Shown here: piece after piece, positions 1-7,300 of the stretch
Numbering within the stretch: position 1 is the first letter of the stretch
Layout of the letters: each line of letters begins with the position of its first letter
Source of the DNA: Baffinella frigidus
Taxonomy: Eukaryota; Cryptophyceae; Cryptomonadales; Baffinellaceae
Reading direction: 5' to 3'
Length of the DNA: 10,084 nt
Assembly: GCA_026770585.1 (NCBI GenBank)
Contig: MU646521.1
Coordinates: forward strand, 581,924 to 592,007
The notes under the pieces: model-generated
Seen by the model: the letters and a program-made list of their open reading frames with translations, nothing else
Databases searched by the model: none
Told to the model about the DNA's origin: nothing
Program-made: the position numbers and the translations under genes

Positions 1-9
1 AGGGGGACG

Positions 10-30
10 GACGGACTATACTCAAGTTGA
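10..30 (+). repeat. Partial copy of the AAGTTGAC module at the left edge
   Basis: GACGGACTATACTCAAGTTGA matches the left part of the dispersed module seen at 6219-6240 and 9804-9824. The following GGGCGGGAGG stretch is low complexity. Confidence 0.45.
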
Positions 31-110
31 GTGGGCGGGAGGAGGGAGAGTGGGACCTCCGATCCCAAGGGTGGGGTGTGTGTGGGGGGGGCACTAGTTC
101 ACAACGTCAG

Positions 111-232
111 TACAGGGGTACCTCGCTCATAAGAAACCGCCTCCTCCTAGGACCCTACAGTAGGCCTATGCGTAGGGCCATATGGTGGTCATAGGGGGGG
201 GTGCGGTTTCTTATGAGCGAGGTACCCCTGTA
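111..232. repeat. MITE-like foldback, 30-bp perfect arms
   Basis: Positions 111-140 and 203-232 are perfect reverse complements (30 of 30) around a 62-base loop. The arms begin TACAGGGGTACCTCG and end with the mirror, so a TA target with termini starting CAGGGG is possible. The loop contains AGGACCCTACAGTAGG, a motif related to the CCTACGG-rich repeats elsewhere in the window. There is no transposase, so this would be a non-autonomous element. The open frames through it are by-products of the palindrome. Confidence 0.75.
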
Positions 233-316
233 GAGGGAGAGTGGGACCTCGGAGCGGGCGTGGGCGATCTCGCGGCTGAGCTCTTCCCGCCACTGTACCC
301 CGATCGCCTGCACCTG

Positions 317-442
317 CCACGCCAGATTCCAGGAGCGTGTCGCCAAAAGTCAATTTCCCCTGACGGCAGTTGTTTTCAAAAGTCAACACCGTGCCTGGGT
401 ACGGTATTAAGACAGTCACCACCCTCCTCCAATCTGGCGTGG
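317..442. repeat. Short inverted repeat in degenerate foldback sequence
   Basis: CCACGCCAGATT at 317-328 is perfectly complementary to 431-442. Between and around the arms are several AAAGTCAA and GTCAAC words, so this is probably an eroded relative of the larger foldbacks. No gene is evident in 233-510. Confidence 0.45.
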
Positions 443-510
443 TGCACAGTCGAGTTTTGTAGTCAACACACTGCAAACACCCCCATCTTGGAAACAGCCC
501 CGGGGTGTTG

Positions 511-566
511 TGCTCAAGTTGACACGCTGGGTCCGTAGTACAAACCCGTCAACTTTGGAGCGAAGG
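511..566 (+). repeat. AAGTTGAC / GTCAACTTTGGAGCG module, copy 1
   Basis: TGCTCAAGTTGACACGCTGG, then a short spacer and CCGTCAACTTTGGAGCGA. The same order and spacing occur at 6219-6283 and 9804-9866. A G homopolymer follows. Confidence 0.6.
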
Positions 567-687
567 GGGGGGGGGGGCGTACCTCTGAGAGCCACTCTTC
601 CCGCTGGTGCAGTCTGCTGTCTGATTTGATCCCACCAGTTCGGTGAGACGGGGCTCGTTTCTACTATTCTCAAGTTGACATCCTACC

Positions 688-967
688 GACTATTCTCAAG
701 TTGACATCCTAGATGTGTAGTAACCTGTGAACTTTGGAGTAACTTTGGAGTTGACTTTCTACTGCAAAGTTGACAGGTTACCACACATCTTTATCTCAGA
801 AAAGGAGTTCTAAAACTCGTTTTCTTAAGTCAATTCCCCTTCAAATATGTCGACTTATTCGTTTCTCTACGCAAAAGTTGACATATATGAAGGGGAATCG
901 ACTTAAGAAAATGAGTTTTAGAACTCCTTTTCTGAGATGAATCTAGGATGTCAACTTGATAATAGTC
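688..967. repeat. Composite palindrome: outer stem enclosing two hairpins
   Basis: The outer stem is 688-713 with 942-967 (26 bp, one mismatch). Inside, 713-736 pairs with 765-788 (24 bp, two mismatches) and 790-854 pairs with 877-941. Together these could form a three-way junction in single-stranded DNA or RNA. The outer arms contain TATTCTCAAGTTGACATCCT, which also occurs just upstream at 664-683. Confidence 0.75.
790..941. repeat. Foldback element family A, copy 1
   Basis: Arms 790-854 and 877-941 are about 65 bases with about five mismatches around a 22-base loop. They start TTTATCTCAGAAAAGG and contain CGTTTTCTTAAGTCAA. The same arm sequence forms the foldback at 2269-2420. It lies inside the larger palindrome 688-967. 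Confidence 0.8.
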
Positions 968-1497
968 GTTGCGCGCACCTCCGCGACCCACTCTGCCCGC
1001 TGGCGCACCATGCCAGCCGCCGTGCTCTCCTGCTGCTCCCTGCCACCAGAGGGGGGGCGGCCATATCGTGTTAATTCACAAACCACTACATCCATACGGT
1101 TCAGGGTTGAGGGTTGAGGGTTGTTAAGGGTTTAGGGTGTAGGGTGTAGGAAAGGATTTAGGGTGTAGGGCTCTGCGCGGTGGCTCTCTTGCTGCTCCCT
1201 GCCACCAGAGGGAGAAACGCTGTTTAATGAATAGCACACCTTCTAATTAGTACCACGAAAATAAACGGACCGGACCCACCGGAGCCAATGCCGTATGCCA
1301 ATAGCAGAACACGACTAGCGGTTAGCTGTGCCAGCCGCCGTGCTCTCTTGCTGCTCCCTGCTACCCGGGGGGGGGGCGGGGGGGGCATGTTTCGAGCTTG
1401 AGGGCTCTGTTGATGCTCAGTGCAACCAGGGGGGGGGGGGGCTGCTTCATTTCAAAACCTAAATTGACTTTGGTTTCCACTGTAAGAGCGCGGCCCA

Positions 1498-1518
1498 CCT
1501 CTCGATAAAAGTCGAGAG
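1498..1518. repeat. Small hairpin
   Basis: CTCTCGA and TCGAGAG flank a six-base loop (TAAAAG), with partial extension of the stem outward. The function is unknown. Confidence 0.4.
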
Positions 1519-1595
1519 TGGAACGTCTCAAAGCAAACGTGGAAGCTCTGTTTAACTCCGCCCTGAACCCTGAACTCCGACCCCCTTACGTTAGA

Positions 1596-1620
1596 ACTTA
1601 AGTTAACTGTTAACTTAAGT
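1596..1620. repeat. Perfect 25-base palindrome
   Basis: ACTTAAGTTAAC, a central T, then the exact reverse complement. It is AT-rich inside a GC-richer stretch and not part of the other repeat families. It could form a small cruciform or be a dyad-symmetric binding site. Confidence 0.6.
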
Positions 1621-1650
1621 AACAGAGGAGACCTACTCCGCGCGCGGAGT

Positions 1651-1802
1651 GCACACCTGGATTTCGAATCACCCTTAAGCGATAAGACCCAGGACCCTAC
1701 GATACGCAACCCGTAGGAACATAGGGGGGTTCCTACAGATAAGGTAACGGAAAGTCGGCCCGATTTGGGCCGAAAATCCCTTCGTAGCCCGCTGTGTGCG
1801 TA
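1651..1802 (+). repeat. CCTACGG-rich dispersed repeat, copy 1
   Basis: This aligns along its whole length with 6789-6945: TTCGAATCACCCTTAAG, then AGGACCCTACG, CAACCCGTAGGAACATAGG, TTCCTAC, GATAAGGTAACGG and CTTCGTAG...GCTGTGTG. The copies have the same orientation and differ by scattered substitutions. No intact gene lies inside. Confidence 0.7.
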
Positions 1803-2034
1803 TGTCAATTAACGAATAACACCATGCCTGCCGTCGAGCTCTCTTGCTGCTCCCTGCCACCAGGGGGGGTGTGGGCGTATCTTGTTAACGTATCTTGTTC
1901 AAGAAACGACCGCGCAGAGCCCTAAACCCTAAATCCTTTCCTACACCCTACACCCTAAACCCTCAACAACCCTCAACCGTAAACCGTAAGGGTGTAGCGG
2001 CCCACAACACCCCCCCGGGGGGGGCATGGTTAAA

Positions 2035-2116
2035 CGAATAGAAGGACACGCTGGCAGTCAGCACCAAGGCAATTTCAACGAATAGAAGGCCGGCAGTCAG
2101 CCCCAAGGCAATTTCT
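2035..2116 (+). repeat. Tandem duplication, unit about 41 bp
   Basis: CGAATAGAAGG, then GGCAGTCAGC(A/C)CCAAGGCAATTTC occurs twice back to back (2035-2078 and 2079-2116), with a six-base difference between the two parts of the unit. Confidence 0.7.
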
Positions 2117-2268
2117 TCGCGCTCCTGAAGAGATTTCATTCCGGATTTGGCTTGACGTGTGAACTATTTCGTACTTGTAGGGCTGTAAAATAGCTGGGGT
2201 TGTACCAGAAATCGTGTAGATGGACAGTTCCCGAAATTAGATATATTCAGGTCCGGGATGAAATTAAG

Positions 2269-2420
2269 TTTATCTTAGAAAAGGGATTTTTAAATTCGTT
2301 TTCTTAAGTCAACCCCCCTTCAGATTTGTCAACTTATGCGCAGAGAAAAGAATAAGTTGACGAATTTGTACAGGAATTGACTTAGGAAAACTAATTTTAA
2401 AATCCCTTTTCTGAGATAAA
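2269..2420. repeat. Foldback element family A, copy 2
   Basis: Arms 2269-2337 and 2352-2420 fold around a 14-base loop. They start TTTATCTTAGAAAAGGG and share CGTTTTCTTAAGTCAA and GTCAACTTAT with the copy at 790-941. The two copies differ in many single bases, yet each stays self-complementary. Confidence 0.8.
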
Positions 2421-2894
2421 AGTGCACCGCTGGCAGACCCCTTTCGGATTCCACCAGAAACCCGTAGCAGCTCAGATGGGTCGTCCGAAGGAATAAAAAT
2501 CGTTCATTTGTTCCACAGGACCCTGCGGTAGGAGATCCCTACGGACCTAGAAATTTCCTACGGGGTGAATAGATGGCTCAGGACGTGAAGTCACGGATTC
2601 CCTTGCATTTGTACCAGGAATCAAGGGCTTTGCAACCCCAGGATGAGCTGCTACGAATTAATCGAGGCTCACCTGAGCGCCAGCAGGAGGGTTTCGCGCA
2701 TTTGCGATGCGGCCTGCCTGACGTCATCCATCACCCCCCCCCCTGCAGCCCGATTCGTACTCGCCCTCGGGACTGCACGGGAGGCGAGGGCAACGGATCG
2801 TCCGGGCGTGGGGGATCCATCCGAGAGGGATGCAGACGGCGGGGGGGTGCTCCCTGCCGGGGCCGCCCGCGGACTGTGGGATGAGGAGAGGTTT
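2421..2894 (+). other. Unassigned interval with open but unrecognised frames
   Basis: Two overlapping plus-strand frames cross this interval (from ATG 2573 and ATG 2643). Neither translation resembles a family I know, and both end in repeat sequence. A hairpin-like CCTACGG cluster at about 2524-2565 belongs to the same motif class as 1651-1802. An exon of another gene cannot be excluded. Confidence 0.3.
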
Positions 2895-3034
2895 ATCCGG
2901 GGAAACCTATTTTTCTTTAGTTTGATGGCCACGAAAATTACTACATGTACAACCGTTGTAATATTACTAACAAGAACGAACCGTGTAGTAATTTTCGTTG
3001 ACCTCAAACTAAAGAAAGATAGGTTTCCCCGGAT
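2895..3034. repeat. Foldback element, 52-bp arms, 36-base loop
   Basis: Positions 2895-2946 and 2983-3034 are reverse complements except for about five positions, mostly in the middle (TTGATGGCC against TTGAGGTCA). The ends are ATCCGGGGAAACC, preceded by TTT, giving the same TTTATC start as the foldbacks at 790 and 2269, although the rest is unrelated. Overlapping open frames on both strands come from the palindrome. Confidence 0.75.
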
Positions 3035-3170
3035 GATAGACTCAGGGTTGGTTGGTTGGCTCAACGGATTTTCACTCTGGGAGGCGACACGCGAGAGCAG
3101 AAAGATGCTCTAGAGAGTCACCTACCCAGAGTCATATATCACCGAGTATACAACAGTATACGAAGATAAA

Positions 3171-3364
3171 GGTCAGCTGGTGCTGACGACCCTAGCTGAC
3201 GACCCTTGCCACCTGCGTCCGTCAACACCCTGCACTCTAGACCATAAACCCTGAACAAAGGGATGAGAGGCCAGCTGGTCCCAGGTCAGGTTGAGAAAGC
3301 GCCAACGGCCCCCGTTGAGACGCTGGACACTAGACCCTGAACCATAACCCCGAAAGGGGTGGGC
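3171..3364 (+). repeat. Diverged tandem duplication, unit about 97 bp
   Basis: Units 3171-3268 and 3269-3364 both begin GG(T/C)CAGCTGGT and share the order CACTAGACC, CATAA or CTGAACCATAA, then AAAGGG(G)TG. The second half of each contains telomere-like ACCCTGAAC. The reverse-strand frame through both shows the same internal repetition, so it is not evidence of a gene. Confidence 0.55.
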
Positions 3365-3375
3365 AAGCCCCCCGG

Positions 3376-3534
3376 TCACGCAGCGTGACGCCTGAGTTCA
3401 CCTCACATAATGCCAGCTAAACCCCTGAACCCTGAACCCTGAACCCTGAAACATCAACCCGCAGCGTGACCCTGCAAAGCCGCTGCGAAAACTATCCCAA
3501 AGCCAAACATATGCCCAGAGTTCACGCAGCGTGA
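3376..3534. promoter_or_regulatory. Repeated dyad TCACGCAGCGTGA upstream of the gene
   Basis: The 13-mer TCACGCAGCGTGA occurs at 3376-3388 and 3522-3534. A half-matching copy GCAGCGTGAC lies at 3461-3470 and CGCAGCGTG again at 4021-4029. Each full copy has six-base inverted halves around an A. A short CCCTGAA tandem lies between at about 3424-3450. Repeated dyads 560-720 bases before the start codon could be binding sites or just pieces of a repeat. The regulatory reading is inference. Confidence 0.3.
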
Positions 3535-3540
3535 GCAGCC

Positions 3541-4095
3541 TATGGGCGGAAACTAGCCAGGAACATGGAGTGTGGAGTCTCCACGGGAGTGCGGAGAGCA
3601 GTTGCCAGGCACAGTGCCAGGGTGTGGGGCTGGGGAGCTCACCCCCGCGTTGGGTTTCTGTGAGAGAAGGCACTGGCTGGAACTATCGCCACCAGCGCTG
3701 ATCTGGAGCTTCGTGTGGGGCTCGCTGGCGAGCCGAGGAGAGCAGTATGTCTAGTTTGCTCCCGACCCAGAGTCTGATGGCTCACACATGTGAGACTCGT
3801 CTGGGCAAGGCAAGAGGAAGCGGGGGGTCACCGAGCGAGCGAGGCGGGCATATGCGCCCCTCCCAGTACTGTGTTCTGCTCGCGTCAGACGCCGTTTCCG
3901 CTCTCCCCTTGCGATCGTGGTTCGTTGGGACCCCCCAAGGTTTTTTTTATGTCAGATTTCGAGATTTTAGCGAGCCAAGAGCCCCCCCTTCCGTCACAGC
4001 TGCGTTGAGTGAGCAAGCCGCGCAGCGTGCCTGCAGCTTGATCTGAAAGCTGCCGAGTCTGCCCGGTCGCTGGGGAAACAGCGATAGTCTCGGAC
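3541..4095 (+). other. Presumed 5' flank and leader of the RCC1-repeat gene
   Basis: No transcript start can be fixed. Overlapping frames (3572-3754, 3747-4046) have no recognisable domain. A run of eight T at about 3942-3949 is followed by ATGTCAGATTTCGAG. No clear TATA box is seen. The interval is largely free of the window's repeats, which contrasts with its surroundings and fits a promoter and leader. Confidence 0.35.
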
Positions 4096-4326
4096 ATGGG
4101 CGTCCTCACATTTCGCTCCCGAGATCATGGGGCCAGGAGGACCCCTGGGCCCCCAGCACGGCGGGCAGCGTTGGCGGCTGTTTTGCTGCTGGCTGGGATA
4201 GGCTGTGCAAATGGGCAGGCGATGCTGACTTGCTTCAAAACGCCGCCTGTCATCGCCATCGCGGCAGGGGGGGACGCCGAAGGCGAGGGGGATCACACCT
4301 GCGACATTCAGAAAGCTGAGGGAGCA
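4096..4326 (+). CDS. RCC1-repeat gene exon 1: start, signal peptide, first half of repeat 1
   Basis: The ATG at 4096 is the first in its frame after an upstream stop. Residues 14-23 are arginine- and proline-rich, followed by a hydrophobic run AALAAVLLLAGIG at 24-36 and small residues (CANG), which is the layout of a cleavable signal peptide. Then comes VIAIAAG at 52-58 and, after an insert rich in glycine and acidic residues, DHTC at 66-69, the conserved core of an RCC1 repeat. The donor is ambiguous: GTGGTG at 4327 or GTGATG at 4330, both in phase 0 and both followed well by exon 2 (GGAVRCWG). The open frame runs on to 4398 without splicing, but that tail does not match the family. The inserted residues between AAG and HTC are longer than usual. 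Confidence 0.7.
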
Positions 4327-7300
4327 GTGGTGATGCCTCGCTTCCGCACCCCCCCACTTGTGCATCCTCTTCTAGCAGCATGGGTTGTCTGCCCCTGAAG
4401 AATTTTGAAGGAAAATCCCGCTTCGAGCATTCAACACTCTTCACTCCCGGTCCCGAAAGCACCCTCCTGGCCGCGCAACAACATCCTGGATCGCGCATAG
4501 CGGCACCCCGAGTGCGGCAGAGCTAGTCGGCGACGTCTGCCCGTCCGCGTGTTTGCACGTCTCATCAGCACCCAGGCCGCCCGCCATCTTCGTAGGGCAA
4601 CGGCCTCAATTCAGGATAGTTGAGCCTACGGCATTCCCTCCGGTAGGCCGCAGGCCCCCTGGGCCCAGGTTTCTCGTAGGAGCGCCAGGAAGGTCCTACG
4701 AACTACCGTAGTCAATACCGTAGGCGCAACTACCCTGCACTTAGGCCGGTCCGCAGGGAGGGGCTGTCTGGTGCTGGTGTGAACCATCAGCAACCCGTTG
4801 CAGCTTATAACCGGGTCGGGTACTGTAGTAAGTTTCAGCTAAATCAATGTCATCTCATTGAAACTCCCCGCCAGCAATTCCCGGTTCCCTAGGACCTCCT
4901 ACCGTAGGGTCCCACAAATAAATAATAATAAAAATGCATTCCCCGATTCTTGCAAGGATCCGGTAAAAGGTGCCACGGGTTGCTGGTGGAAGGAGAGAGG
5001 GCGAATGCACACCACTCCCTCTGAAGGCACACTAGCGCCGGTATCGGCATGGACGAATACATTCTCTGAGATACGGTCTCGGTCCGCAGGGAGGGGCGGT
5101 GCGGTGCTGGGGAACCAACGCAAACGGAGAGCTGGGGCAGAGCAACCAGGTCACCCGCTCTACCTGATTACAATCGGGCTCGCCATACATGTATTTTAGT
5201 GCGCCATAATTGTATTGTAGGTGCCCCTTTTGTACCAGATTCCCGTCTCTAAATTTGTTTTATGGCGAGCCGAGTTTTCAGGCAGATCAACCAGGTCACT
5301 CTCTCTGCCTGATTATAATCGGGCTCGCCATAATTACCATTTACATTAAATACATTTTAGTTCGCCATAATTATATTTTAGTTGCACTTTTTTTCTAGAT
5401 ATCCTGCTGCATATGTTTTTTATAGCGAGCCCAGTTCTACTGAGGGAGAGCAAGCACGTCACTCTCGGCCCTGACTAAAACTGCGATTGCCATACATGCA
5501 TTTCACATCGCCACAATGACATTTTAGTTGCATTTTTGCACTAGATTTCCTGCTGTAAATGTTTTTTTATGGCGAGCCGAGTTTTACTCGGGCCTAAAAC
5601 CTAAACCCTAAACCCTAAACCAGGACACGCTCGGCAATGCTGTGGGAGGCATCGCGTGGAACTACCCTCTCGATGCGGTCAGCCCACGCAAGATTCTAGG
5701 ACAGAGTGGCCCACAGGAGAAATAGTCGACTATTTCTTAAGTTCATAAGTGGACATTCTTCCCACAGAAAAATCGAAATTTCGGAAAGTTGTTGCAAATT
5801 CCGTGTGAATTGGCTTGTTTTCCCAGGTCAGCCCTACACTCTTGCGTGGGTGTCCCCACTCGAGGCGGGTCAATTCCTCTATTTGAAATCGCCAATTCTC
5901 TTCTAAAATGGGCTCCTTTATCTGCCTGCAAGTTTGCAATCATTGGTAGAGCGGCGTGCATAGAAGTTGGCCACCGAAAGAATGATCGACATAATGCAAA
6001 GTCAGAGGCTTGTCCGGAAAAAAAAACCGCTAGCCGGTTAGCTACTCTTAGAACTGCCTGACTCGGGTTGACTGATCGGTTTCACTCCAAAAGTTGACGA
6101 GTTTGCACCAAACCCCAGAGGGATTGACTTGCGGTCTCATAATTTTGATGAGGCCAGATTGAGTCGGGCAGAGCCAGGAGACCTGAGCGAGATACCCTAG
6201 CTCTGCATCACTCGAATTGACGGACTATTCGTAAGTTGACATGCTGTGTTCGCGGTGCAAATCCGTCAACTTTGGAGCGGGATTCGGATGCGACAAATTC
6301 GGAAGCGACGTCAATCTCACGGTGGCATCCCAACTTACGAATAGTCCGTCAATCTGGGTGATACAGAGCTAGGGTATCTCGCTCAGGTCTCCTAGCTCTG
6401 CCCGACTCAATCTGGCCTCATCAAAATTATGAAACCGCAAGTCAATCCACCCCGAAACCACCGACCGCAGGTGAAACTCGGGGCTGGGCGCACTGCGGTG
6501 GCGATCGCTACTGGGACGAAGTACACGTGCGCCGTCCTTGTGCGTGCCCCCCAACCCTGAACCCTAACCCTCAACCCTCAACCCTCAACCCTGACCCTAC
6601 ACCCTACACCCTACGCCCTAAATCCTAAACCCTAAAACTCTAAAACCCTATCCTCGTGCGTACCCCCCCCCCCCCACCCTCCTTCCTCCGTTCTTGCGAT
6701 TCAAACCCTAAACCCTAAACCCCAAACCCCAAACCCTAAACCCTAAACTTTAAGAACCGATCCGGGTGCGCCCCCCCCCCTCCCTCCCACACACCGGACT
6801 TCGACGGGATTTTGAATACCCCTAAGTTACAAGACCTAGGACCCTACGGTAGGCAACCCGTAGGGACATAGGAGGGTTCCTACGGATAAGGTAACGGGAA
6901 CTCGGTAATTGCCTGCCCGAAACTCCCTTCGTAGAAAGCTGTGTGGTTCCTTCCCTGAGACCCAAACCCTGGAACCAAAAACTTGAATTATAACCCCTAA
7001 ACCCTGAACCCTGTACCCTGAACACGAAACCCTACACCCTAACCCCTAAACCCTACACCCTGAACCCTGAACCCTAAACCCTACACCCTACATCCTAAAC
7101 CCTTCACCCTCCACCCTGCACCCTACACCATAAACACTACACCCTACGCCATACACGTTCCCAAACCGTCATCCCTAATCCCTCAACACCCGAACCCGAT
7201 TCAGGATAACGGGCAAGTCAAGTGCTGGGGTTTCAACGGACAGGGGCAGATAGGATCCGACATGCTTGAATTCAGCATTGGGGACGGGGTAAACCCCAAA

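Larger units (their letters stand above)
1008..1878 (+). repeat. Four copies of a GCTGCTCCCTGCCACCAG module
   Basis: Copies lie at about 1012-1057, 1183-1212, 1330-1371 and 1822-1868, all in the same orientation. The shared core is CTCTCTTGCTGCTCCCTGCC followed by ACCAG and a run of G. Three are preceded by GCC(A)GCCG(C)CG. G runs of 7 to 13 bases follow. Between them are shorter relatives, such as CAGTGCAACCAGGGG near 1420. No coding frame spans the copies. Confidence 0.65.
1112..1978. repeat. Long-range inverted repeat of telomere-like sequence, 69-bp arms
   Basis: Positions 1112-1180 and 1910-1978 are reverse complements with about two mismatches, separated by 729 bases. The left arm has GGGTTTAGGGTGTAGGGTGT and ends CTCTGCGCGG; the right arm begins CCGCGCAGAG. 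Shared irregular units and a non-telomeric end show copying of one specific segment and not independent repeat growth. Confidence 0.75.

Noticed and set aside
1660-1675. GGATTTCGAATCACC, similar to a tRNA T-arm or B box
   Set aside because: No matching acceptor stem, D arm or anticodon arm upstream; the equivalent site in the second repeat copy is not conserved.
1043-1868. CCACCAGAGGGGG strings resembling the animal CTCF binding motif
   Set aside because: The telomere-like unit type points away from animals, and the strings are part of a longer repeated module with G runs, so the match is probably coincidental.
2573-3113. Overlapping plus-strand frames from ATG 2573 and ATG 2643
   Set aside because: No recognisable domain, two frames compete over the same bases, and the longer one runs into a foldback.
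3173-3379. Minus-strand frame with an internally repeated protein
   Set aside because: The internal repetition is explained by the DNA tandem duplication 3171-3364.
3572-4046. Two overlapping frames (from ATG 3572 and ATG 3747) upstream of the RCC1 gene
   Set aside because: No recognisable family, low-complexity content, and position in the likely 5' flank. Kept as unassigned sequence.
5140-5592. Regularly spaced repeats as a CRISPR array
   Set aside because: The units are 145-163 bases, diverged and foldback in structure, in a eukaryotic intron.
5706-6061. Overlapping frames on both strands in intron 3
   Set aside because: No domain recognised. The interval sits between RCC1 exons 3 and 4, which join in frame without it.
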